Assembly: GCA_017591395.1 (NCBI GenBank) | Contig: WEDG01004125.1 | Coordinates: 434,001-498,000, forward strand | Reading direction: 5' to 3' | Source of the DNA: Schistocephalus solidus | Lineage: Eukaryota > Platyhelminthes > Cestoda > Diphyllobothriidea > Diphyllobothriidae | DNA: 64,000 bases | Part shown: positions 46,400 to 64,000 of the stretch, in pieces | How the letters are laid out: each line of letters begins with the position of its first letter | Numbering within the stretch: the first letter of the stretch is position 1 | The notes under the pieces: model-generated | Told to the model about the DNA's origin: nothing | Databases searched by the model: none | What the model saw: the letters and a program-made list of their open reading frames with translations, nothing else | Program-made: the position numbers and the translations under genes

Positions 46400-46605
46400 G
46401 TGTGGTGGCACGCGTAGGTGCAGGCTTACGCCGCGCCTGCGTCCGATCCCGTTTTCGGAACACCGGGTACAAGTTGGGAAGTGAAGAGGGAGTGCGGTGG
46501 AAGCTGTACAAGTCTACTATCACTTCCTACTAAATCCCGCGCCAACATGCTTTGGAGTATACGGTAGATCCCATCGGATAGGACGGTCGAACTCTCACTT
46601 GAACA
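46400..46605 (+). repeat. Fragment of LINE-tail-related element
   Basis: Blocks GTGTGGTGGCACGCGTAGGTGC and AGGACGGTCGAACTC match the family. Strongly diverged. Confidence 0.5.
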
Positions 46606-47485
46606 TCATAAATATTGACCTCGAGGCCGCCAAATCAGCCGACACCGTAGATGCTCCTCCTCCCCTCAGGCCTAACTTGACACAAAACGCACGCCCAGGG
46701 CGGGTCAGCTGCCACTGTTGCCGGGTTTAGAGCTCATAATCATGTAGTTGATGCACCCCTAGTTCTGGTTTTTTTCGCGGTCGACTACCGGTATTTCTAG
46801 GCCCGGCGTCCTTGTTCAAGGCTCACTGGCTCAAGGTCATGCGGCTTCGCAGGGAGCGCTTTCCGACCCGCTGGCCTGCAGACACTTGACCGACTTCCAC
46901 TCGCTAGCACGTCCTGACAGTCGTGGCTGCCACTTGAACCCCTATCCCCTCGGCCGACGTAGCGGGGGCTACTAGACACGAGACCACTTGAGTAATGCAA
47001 TACAGACCCATGGACCAACAATTAATTTGCTCAACAAACCTATTTAAGCAGCTGCCACCACTGTCTCAGGTATGACTGGACGTTGTAAGCACTAGCCTGG
47101 CTTCGCCAGTTACCACTGCTGACCGAGACAGCAACTCGGGGTTCTGTGCAAAATAAATCCCTCATTCGGGTGCCTTCTGTCTTTACCTACAACCCGAATT
47201 TAGCCTGATGATTGCAGTTCTCTGAGCACACAAGCACGGCCTAGACGCTTCATTCTCCCTTCCCTCCTGACAAGTGAGACTTTGTCTCGTGTGTGCAGCG
47301 CCTTATTTATAGCTATCATCCGAGCCGCTGAAAGTACACTGAGGAATCATCATTTTGATAGAGATTGGCACTATTAAGTCACATGAAAGTGGCCTGAACC
47401 TATCCCGCTCGGTTACAGAGAGGAACTTGGCATTTTTGCTTTACTGTGGAGCTGAGGCCCATTGTTCACCTTGGTGTTGGCATAG
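46606..47485. other. Unassigned DNA
   Basis: No gene or family repeat recognised. Confidence 0.4.
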
Positions 47486-47489
47486 CGAC

Positions 47490-47685
47490 TGGCAATCAAT
47501 AAGCAAGGCCTTCCGACAAAGACAAGGGAGACTGGAATGACCATTTCTGATTCAGTTGCCGTCATCAGCAAGTCATACCAAACCCCAGGTGGTGCACGAC
47601 CCGAGGCTCGAAACCCGCGACCTGTTGACCAGAAGTACATCGCTCTAACCATTGAGCCGCCGGTTGGTTGTCTTGTCGGTTTAGA
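47490..47685 (-). repeat. tRNA-derived SINE (head and body)
   Basis: On the minus strand it starts with a tRNA-like head: GGCTCAATGGTTAGAGC (A-box region), TACTTCTGGTCA (anticodon-arm region with TCT), and GGGTTTCGAGCC (B-box-like). The body TGGTCATTCCAGTCTCCCTT then follows, to GTCTTTGTCGG. The head resembles tRNA-Arg(UCU). Confidence 0.7.
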
Positions 47686-47689
47686 TCGG

Positions 47690-48030
47690 GAATATTGACT
47701 TGCATTCGGTTATGAAAGCTCACCGATCGCTAATAGAACTCACTCGTCCCATTCTGCTTTCGGGCTCACTCTGGGTCCCTGCCGACGCTTTTAGCGGCTA
47801 GTAATGTAGGCAGATCACCAGATCCGAGTTCGAGCCTCGGGTGGCGCAAAACCTGAGCCGGAAATGGCTATTCCGATCTCCCTTGCCTTTGCCGGCAATG
47901 TTCATCTGCATACACTGCTAGTCGCTGTGCGGCTGCTGGTGGGGCTCGAGAATGAGCCCCAAGGCAGAACGTGACGAGTGAGTTTCGTTAAAAATCGGTG
48001 AGCGTTCATCAACGAATGACAAAGAAAGGA
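47690..48030. repeat. SINE-family foldback
   Basis: The first 70 bp (ATTCGGTTATGAAAGCTCACC ... TGAACTCACTCGTCCC-like) are a near reverse complement of the last 70 bp (GACGAGTGAGTTTCG ... GGTGAGCGTTCATC). A B-box-like GAGTTCGAGCC lies in between. The inverted ends make a large foldback. Confidence 0.7.
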
Positions 48031-49240
48031 CCATTAACGTAGACATTCCTGGCTCATTTTCTGTCGGTCAGTTGTCAGATAGAATTACATGCCTTTGATA
48101 AGGGACTCCTTGTTTAGTTGCTTTTAATCATTTGGCGAAAAATGAGAACGTTTTGACAGCCAAAATGCCAGTATCGATCATATACTGACATACGGAATAC
48201 TTCACTGATTTTTGGAGGAAATTTTGATGGATCGCTATCTAAAAGGTCCTTTTAAGACGTACTGAATATGGCTTATGTGCTTCGTTATTTGAATTAATAT
48301 GTATTATGTCAATGGATGGGAAGTCACCAACAGAAGCTTCATTTGGTTCATTTTGTAGGCCACTGCTGAACTACTCTGTTGAAAGGATGTTGTCCTTGTT
48401 GTTGCAACCATATAAAATCAATCGGCGGTCCTCGTCATTGTCCTTAAGATACTCTAACTATGATACCATTGCCTAATCAATTATTTTCCGACTTAAATTT
48501 CCCCTTTTCCATTAAAATTCTGGCTAATTTCAACGTTCCAGCACTTGGTGTGTTTGCTTGTTTATGACTCATAACCCTTTTTGTGCTGATGGCCAGGCGA
48601 TATTGGTTTTGTCCATAATGGCCTGTATGCGGGCATCCTTTTGCAACTGCGTACCGCTCAACTCATCAATTAAATGGAATGGTTGTTCAGAGGACTTGAG
48701 GTGTCTACAACTGAGACTGCTGATTCTTCTAGTTCAGAACCAAGTCGGTGTACCAGTTGGGAAGCCGGGCTACTCAGGATGCCCCTCTGCCCCTAATAGG
48801 ACACAGGTAAACAATATTGTTATTATAGTCCAGAAGAACAGTTTTGCCTCATACATTGGATCTCTTCGGACTCGGAATGTCAGTATTCAAACGTGCATTA
48901 CGTTGCCCTCTAAACGAATTCTACATATGTTTGTGCGTTCAGCGACTTCCCAAAAACAGCTGTGAAATACCTTTACCAGTCTGCTTCGTACTGTACGTCC
49001 TTATGAGGGAAGAGACCCAACCGCTCAGTCGTAATCGCCGGAACAGTTGCCAGTTATGTTTAGTTGACCGTTCCCAGGCCTAGTAGTATTCAGCACGTAG
49101 AATGCAGTTATTAGGACTCTATGAAAGTACTGGGCGCCTTGAGGCGTATTCGCAAGGCAGTTGGTATTGGGGACATCGCGACGCTCTAAAGTCTGCTCAT
49201 CAACAGCATCTGCCGCCCGGAGGGCTATTAAAATGGTAAA
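48031..49240. other. Unassigned DNA
   Basis: Open stretches of 135 and 79 codons (48558-49083) show no known motif and were not assigned. Confidence 0.4.
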
Positions 49241-49251
49241 GCCCCAGTCTT

Positions 49252-50385
49252 TTGGTGATGGTACCGAAGCTGATACATAAACGACAACTAGCTACCAGTG
49301 CGGCTACCACTAGCAGTATCACCACCACGAGCGACTCTGCAGATCTCAATCTAACCCGCCTACATTGCTACCGCACATGTACACTACCCATCGGTGTGAT
49401 CAGAGACTTACGAATCCATTACATAGAGACTGGCAACCTAATGCCTGGGAAACCTATATACACCCGTCGTGATCGCACCAACTGCCCGTATTGCCCTAGC
49501 ACATTCAATAATCGCGTGGGCCCACTCAAGCAACTGCGTGTCTACGAAAACGTGCAACAAACCACCGCATCACCACACATATTTCCATTAGCGCATGCAA
49601 CAAAAATGAAGGCGTCAAACATCACACACTGAAGACAGGAACCAGGCAACTCTTGCGTAACTGGAAAGTGCTTTCTTCGACTCCTCAGTGTGGCCTCTCG
49701 TCTATATGTGAGATCCCACCAGTCAACTCCCTTTGTGTTAAATCCTAATGTGCTGTGTGGTGGCGGGGCAGATCGTGCGTTGAACGCGCAGGTGGGCTGG
49801 TTTTAGCCCTGTCAGCCTCATCTCATATCTCAGCAGACGGGCTCACTAGCGCCATCAGCCCCCGCGCCCAATCCTCACACCATACAACTAAACGGCTCGG
49901 ACAGTGGACTGGTGTCTTGTGGTGAGTGATGTCGGCTGCCGCAGCGCATATTCCTCCCTATGAACAATCTGACGCGCTTGAAGCTATCGCAGTGCGCTAA
50001 AAGCTGTGTTTTGGAAGGCTGCCGACTGAAAGGGTTAACTTGTTCCTTCTCTCAGAACGGAGTCAGGTTGTAATAGCTCCTCCTTAATGTGGTCTGTATG
50101 GCACTCTCGCTTAGTTGGGATTCGAGAGCACCTAAAATGTTCTCCATGTGTGAAATCCCGGTTTTTGTGCGTAGACCACGGGGCATGGTGGCACACCTAG
50201 GTGCGGATTCCCGCAGTGCCCGCCACATCCATCCTCTCCCACCTCCGATTTTCTCAAGTTTCCTGATATGGAATATATGCGAAAGAAGGTAGCATGCTAA
50301 ATGCTGCACAAGTCATCTTCTCTGCGCCCACCCTGCCGTGGGACATACGATGGACGCCGTTGGATAAAACGGCCGAACTGTCATC
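49252..50385 (+). mobile_element. RTE-LINE 3' relic with zinc-finger remnant
   Basis: The 49252-49632 frame contains degenerate C-x2-C fingers (GVIRDLRIHYIETGNLMPGKP, CPYCPSTFNNRVGPLKQL) clearly derived from the LINE array. The tail modules then run to the GACGCCGTTGGATAAAACGG end near 50385. Confidence 0.75.
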
Positions 50386-50454
50386 GTTATGAACTTCCAC
50401 AACTATGAATGATCGCGTTTTCGGAAATCCGCCCTCTCCGAGTAAATGTTATTT

Positions 50455-50605
50455 CGTTTGACCCACTTGTGAAAAACTAGACGGCCTCGGAGGGATTCGA
50501 ACCAACGCCAGCAAGAAGACTTTAGTACAGCCAACGCTCTAGTCAAATGAGCTACGGGGCTTCACCGGGAGCCTTGAGTTTAGTCACACTTGGGTCAAGT
50601 TACCA
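50455..50605. repeat. Foldback with tRNA-like sequence, copy 1
   Basis: Ends are inverted: TTTGACCCACTTGTGAAAAA at the left and CACACTTGGGTCAA at the right. Between them the minus strand reads as tRNA-like: TAGCTCATTTGACTAGAGCG (A box) and GGTTCGAATCC (B box). The anticodon stem is imperfect. Confidence 0.7.
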
Positions 50606-50744
50606 GCCCAACCTACTGAAACGTATGGAATCCACCAATTCTGATACAGCAAGCTGACTGTCCAAGCAGGATTTCCTAAGCAATCAAGCTGAGATCCACC
50701 AGATGACTACTAGGCACAATTAATAAGTACAGGATTTCGGCAGA

Positions 50745-50940
50745 ATTGAATAATTTATTTGACCCACTTGTGAAAAACTCGGCGGCCTCGGTGGTATTCG
50801 AACCTACGGCTCCCGGTGGGGCTTCGCAGTTCAGTTAGCTAAAGCGTTGGCTGTACTAAGGCCGTCGCTTTGCTGGCGTGGGTTCGATTCCCACCGAGGT
50901 CACCAAGGTTGTCAAAAGTGGGTCAAACGAATTATTCGAA
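50745..50940. repeat. Foldback with tRNA-like sequence, copy 2
   Basis: Same ends as copy 1 (TTTGACCCACTTGTG and AAAGTGGGTCAAA). Both arms carry a B-box-like sequence: GGTATTCGAACC on the left (minus strand GGTTCGAATACC) and GGGTTCGATTCC on the right. The left and right 45 bp are near-perfect inverted repeats. Confidence 0.72.
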
Positions 50941-51544
50941 TCTACCAAAATCCTCTACTAATAGATGTTATTTCTAATAACATTGCTACTTTAACTTACT
51001 AGTTACTCATTCCTAACGCTAATTTTGGACAATACATTTGGGCGTGTTCCGCGTTATTAAGGATTTTGTGGGAATTTAAGTATACTTCATGAATTAGGTT
51101 AACAATGTTAGTTGAACTCACAAGCAGACCTTTGCTTCAGAGCAGTGACGAAATCCATTAATCGATAGTTAGGTGACGCTAGGTAAATTCTGTACATCAC
51201 GTTACGTACAACTACGCAACTCTCAGTCTCAATCTCAATGTGCTCTAATAAAGCGAAAGGCTAAACCCTATCATCTTTAACCTTTTTGTGCGACTCAGCA
51301 ATAAAAAAGTTCAGTTATTTATGTGCGAGACCGACTCGCCTTTTCTTTGTGGTAGCAGAAATGATGGCAGTAATATGGTGCGACGAGCACTATACAAGAG
51401 ATTTGGAAAATTATGCTGAGTTCTGAATACGGGTGATATGGTGATTTGTGGATGAGGGGTGGGGGGGGGGGTTAACATGGAGCCACACAGGCTCGGAAGG
51501 ACCTGTGGTTGCAGGGTGAGCGAGAGAGTTGATTAGCTCAGCGT
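50941..51544. other. Intergenic DNA, downstream of GAPVD1-like stop
   Basis: Probably holds the 3' UTR of the minus-strand gene. A G-run lies at about 51458-51471. Confidence 0.45.
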
Positions 51545-60000
<8,456 letters not shown>

Positions 60001-60915
60001 CTGATGAGAACTGTGAAACGCTTTGGCTCAGCCCGTTGGGGGTCACAGAAAAAGCAGCGCATGCAACTACAAAATGGTACAAATAAAACATCAAAGAACG
60101 ACGTCTTGCAGTAGTATGCGCAGTCCCAGCTTATGTTAATGAAGCAAGGATTATTCGACCGATCAACCATTGTGCATATAAACTTAAATTGCAGCCCTTC
60201 TGCCCATAGCACTCATATTATTTCTGTGGGAAGATAAATTACATAAAGAGCTCAAAGCGTAAAAAATAATTTCCGAAATTTCAAAGGGCAACTTCCTACC
60301 CCAACGAATCTTTTTGAACTTTGTAACGCGGTGTCAGTGATAACTCCAGGGATCGAAGATCCTACCAGTGTGGGTAGACCACACTGTTGAAAATCAGATA
60401 ACCCACTAAACATTGTGATAGGAACTGGACCAAATTATTGCTTTTTCAGTGGTTGGCGCGGTCTTGTTTATCTTTTAATTAAAATTTTGTGGTTTTGGTT
60501 GCATGTGAAACATGGACTTGCCACACGCCCCTTTATAAAATCGTATTAGGATTTAACGCAAGGAAGCAAACGAGGACATGTGGGAATGGGCTGAAGAAGG
60601 CCGTTTCGGGAACGCCGTAGCCTGAAAAACATGGTCCTGAGAGTTTTTGAGAAACGGCTACTGGTGTATGCCCAAAATGATTGTCGTTTAGATTCACTGA
60701 CACAAATTCCTACCTGAATGTTTACCATATTTTCTGTGCTGCTTAGAGGGTAAAAGCAGGAAATGAACTTATAGTAACTGTTCAGCGCAGCACCTCAAGC
60801 AGACATCAGAGGTGAAAGCCCACTGCCAAGTGAGTAAAATAAATGACAGTTTTTTACATATTTTCTACGAAATAGACTTAAATTTACAACAGTATCCAAA
60901 ATCGACGGAAAAGGT
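60001..60915. other. Unassigned, probable GAPVD1-like intron
   Basis: No upstream exon of the GAPVD1-like gene was recognised. Confidence 0.4.
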
Positions 60916-60919
60916 AGAG

Positions 60920-61312
60920 GCAGATGAATATTGCCGGCAAAGACAAAGGGGACTGAAATAGCCATTGCTGGCTTATTAGCCGTCATCAATCAGTCATACC
61001 CAACCCCAGGTGGTGCACCACCCGAGGCTCGAATCCGCAATCCGTTGATCAGAAGTCCAACGCTCTAACCACTGAGCATTTAGATCGAGAATATTGACAT
61101 TCGTTCATGATCTCTCACCGGTCGGTAACAGGACTCAACCGGCCCGTGCTGCCTTGCAGCTCTTGAGTCTGGTCAGCAGCCGCACAGGGGCTGCCTACAC
61201 TACTAGCCGCTCTGCAGCTCCTGGTGGGACTCGAGAGTGAACCCCCAACGCAGAAGGGGACGAGTGAGTTCTGTAGCCAATCGGCGAGCGTTCATCATCC
61301 AATGGAAGAATG
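60920..61312. repeat. tRNA-derived SINE with inverted tail
   Basis: The minus strand at 61022-61077 reads GCTCAGTGGTTAGAGCGTTGG, ACTTCTGATCAAC and GGATTCGAGCC: tRNA-like A and B boxes and an anticodon arm with TCT, like tRNA-Arg(UCU). The 61085-61310 part is the tail in both orientations (CTCACCGGTCGGTAACAGGAC against GTGAGTTCTGTAGCC). Confidence 0.75.
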
Positions 61313-61627
61313 TATGCTATTAAAGTTGCTATTTTTTACCAAGTGGGCTTTTCGCAGGAAACTGCAAAGAAGCACGTCCAAAATTCGCATCCAGGCGTGA
61401 TTTAAATGCGCGAGCATTATGCTGCCGATAATTACGCAAGCAATTCTTTAAAATCGAATATACATTGCAGGATTTCGGGTAAATTCCTTCGTGATGCGCC
61501 ACCTAGTTGTTCTTGAAAGAGGGCGTTGGATTATCATCTGATAGTATGCAAAACTCGATTTTGAAAACTGGTAAGTTATCCCGCTGAAAGTTGTAAGTGG
61601 TGTAAACCGCCTATGCAAACGACATGA

Positions 61628-61925
61628 ACAGTAGATTGCCTAACTCATGAAATGTTTATATCCGAATTTGAGGTAGTAGCAGGTGCAGGCATTTTAAGGT
61701 GTTAGTTATGTTTGTTGCATTAAATTGATGCAAAAAGCTGTTCGATGGGAAAACTAGGCTACATTGGGTAGAATCTGACGTTTCTTTCTATCTAGGAATT
61801 TTCCTACGTTATTAAAAGCTACGGATCAAAGAATTTTTGTTTTTTTGCACAGTACTACTGAAGGAACATTAATATAAGCTGGAAAAATTTGGAATATAAC
61901 CCTTCGGAGACAGCTGAATTTTTTC
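61628..61925 (+). repeat. Direct repeat unit 1 (offset 605 bp)
   Basis: From ACAGTAGATTGCCTAACTCATG to the ACCCTTCGGAGACAG region. Matched by 62233-62555 with scattered differences. Confidence 0.85.
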
Positions 61926-62232
61926 TAGACAAAAAAGCTTTTCCAAACAAACTTTGGGTTAGCAGGTACTCCGACTTTGCGTGCAAGAAGAGAAAAAATA
62001 TAGTTCAGCTGACCTGTTTTTTCTGTCACATTAGAAGGTCGTTGGAATTATCTAAAGATCAACTCTTAATACGGCATTTGTAGGGAAAATGATACTTTAC
62101 GGGTACATTACTTCGCAGCGAAGTCAGCAACGCCATCAGAATTTTTTGCTTTTCCTGTCTTCGCCGGGCACGAAATTACGATATAAGAAAGAATATTCAT
62201 AGGGTACGAGATGCATATATGGCATTTTAAAT

Positions 62233-62555
62233 ACAGTAGATTGCCTAAGTCATGAAATGTCTATATCAGAATTTGGGGTAGTAGCAGGGCACGCATTTTA
62301 AGGTGTTAGTTCTGCTTGTTGCATTGAATTGATGCACAAAAAGCTGTTTGACAATAAAAGTTCACTTCAGATCGGTTTATTGATGGGAAAACGGGGTTAC
62401 ATGGGGCAAAATCCGACGTGCCTTGCTATCCAGGAATTTTCCTCCGCTATTAAAAGCTACGAATTAACGCATTTTGTTTTTGTGCGCAGTACTATGAAGG
62501 AACGTTAATATAAGCCGGTAATATTTAGAATATATCCCTTCAGAGAATGGAAAAT
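62233..62555 (+). repeat. Direct repeat unit 2
   Basis: Second copy, with an extra roughly 30 bp near 62352-62384 (about AATAAAAGTTCACTTCAG). Nature of the unit unknown. Confidence 0.85.
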
Positions 62556-64000
62556 TTTGTTAGGTTTTCACGAAAATCAGGTGAATGCAGGTTTGAGAGA
62601 TCACATCGTTGTCGGAAAGACAAAGGCAGATTCAGTCTAAAAATTAAGCTTTGCAAATTTATGACGTTTTGTACCAAAATCACTGTAATACACTTGTTTG
62701 AAAGTACTTTGTTTTACCACACAGATAATTAGGACCTTAAACATGCATATATGCGAGACGCGATGACAAGCCGCCACTTTTCGCTGTCACGGCGTACGCG
62801 AAGCCTTTCAAGACAATTTCGGTCTGCAGTTGACTATAAATAAGGAAACTTGGAACGGAAGGGCAGAAGATTGACATTTATAGCAAAATCTTAGTATATA
62901 TTCAGCCACTTTCTTGTGCGTTTAAAATCTTAGAATTAGACTGAGAAATAAGCAAGTATATCGAAAAGCGCTCCAATAGAAAGAGAAAAGTGAGTTCATT
63001 AATTTTCAGCAGATATTGTATGCCTACTTTTCAGCGAAGTCGAGAAACCGGTCAAACGTTCCCAGTTTTTCCTTGACTTCACATTGGAAAAATGTTAAGT
63101 ACGCAGACATTCGACAGCGAAACATCTAATAAAACCGCTTTTTAAAAAGGTAAATTATTATAGAAAGTTTTTTTAAACCAATTATAGGCATATATTTTCC
63201 AGGCATTTGTCGTGGACGTTCATTTTTCTCGGCAGCGATTTTTTATGTTTGATTCCACAAATATGACCCAGACGGCCATCTGCATTCGAAAGAATATCTA
63301 AAAAGTTACTACATTGGTAAAAGCTTTTAAGAAAAATCTTATTTTGAAGTTTTGACTACACACATCGAACGGAATGTACATTTATGGGCAGTTGACTGAA
63401 GACAGTGAAAATCATAAAGAATTCATCCCATTTTCAAAGACGATCTGGAACTCATCGTTAAAGAAAACCCGAAATAGTTTTAAGGGATTTAACAATGGAA
63501 AATTCATCTTTATATACACAAAATGGTACGATTACGCTTGCACCTAACGAGTCTATCTAAATTTATTAGTCAGTGACCGGCAGGTGAACATGTGAGCTTA
63601 TGAAATATTATATTCCTGTGACGTCCCTATCGGCGCAATCCAGCGAAAGTCTGTTTGCCTTAGCCAAACACATCTAAGACAATGTACAAACGGAAGAAAA
63701 GCTGCCAATTCTCGTGAAACGGTTTGAATATACACACGCATGTTAGGCTGTTTGATGACGATTATAATTTACGTTGCGCTTAATCTAGATGAATATATAT
63801 ATATGCAAAACTCTGAAAAAAGACTATTTTCAAAAGTAATTCTACTTTTGCTGCTTCTTTCCCTCGTTTAGTTGCATGGACAGGCTTCCTATACATTTAA
63901 AGCTACAGTTTACTCAAGTAGGTCGATTCTTCAACTTTTCTTAATCTGTAAATTTTCTAAAAATATTAGTATTTCTAAACAATGTAATATTAATTTGCGA
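62556..64000. other. Unassigned AT-rich DNA
   Basis: No gene or recognised repeat. Confidence 0.45.

Noticed and set aside
48558..49083. Possible coding exon(s)
   Set aside because: Frames overlap, have no motif and no clear splice sites; left unassigned.
50465..50560. Functional tRNA gene
   Set aside because: A and B boxes are seen, but the anticodon stem does not pair and the sequence lies inside a foldback repeat.

Overview
The window is eukaryotic genomic DNA. It holds intron-rich genes with canonical GT-AG splice sites, large introns filled with transposons, and remnants of LTR, Penelope-like, CR1-like and RTE-like retroelements. The retroelement mix (a flatworm-type Ty3/Gypsy element, Penelope elements with GIY-YIG ends, and an RTE-type LINE carrying C2H2 zinc fingers) and the divergence of the host proteins suggest a parasitic flatworm, perhaps a diphyllobothriidean tapeworm. 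The organism is inferred from these features and is not proven by the sequence.

Two host genes are supported. (1) On the + strand at about 19.36-42.71 kb, 19 coding exons encode a DCAF1/VprBP orthologue, the substrate receptor of the CUL4-DDB1 ubiquitin ligase. Visible parts are the N-terminal helical repeat region, a LisH motif, a WD region with two WDxR (DDB1-binding) motifs, and a very acidic C-terminal tail. (2) On the - strand at about 51.55-60.00 kb, six exons encode the C-terminal half of a GAPVD1/RAP6/Gapex-5-like protein ending in a VPS9-type domain (a Rab5 exchange factor). Its N-terminal half must lie beyond the right end. The two genes are tail to tail, about 8.8 kb apart, and all assigned exon joins keep phase.

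Layout. 0-1.67 kb: nothing recognised. 1.67-6.76 kb: a Ty3/Gypsy retrotransposon on the - strand with two 452-bp LTRs, a 4-bp target duplication and broken gag-pol. 8.1-10.5 kb: a decayed Penelope-like element with a nested LINE tail. 12.2-15.8 kb: two head-to-tail CR1/L2-like LINE copies. 16.8-19 kb: short dispersed repeats. 19.4-42.7 kb: DCAF1, whose sixth intron (8.9 kb) contains an almost full-length antisense RTE-like LINE (about 24.3-30.4 kb). 43-50.9 kb: LINE relics, tail-derived short elements and foldback elements with tRNA-like modules. 51.5-60 kb: the GAPVD1-like gene, with a Penelope fragment in one intron and a 5'-truncated LINE plus a (GA)n tract in another. 60-64 kb: a tRNA-derived SINE, a 605-bp-offset tandem repeat and AT-rich unassigned DNA.

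No rRNA genes, CRISPR arrays or bacterial-type operons were seen, and no intact autonomous transposon remains. The most interesting non-host signals are the LINE with a C-terminal duplicated zinc-finger array and modular 3' tail, two unrelated foldback families that carry tRNA-like sequence, and a dispersed RNA-like motif resembling parts of a hammerhead core.
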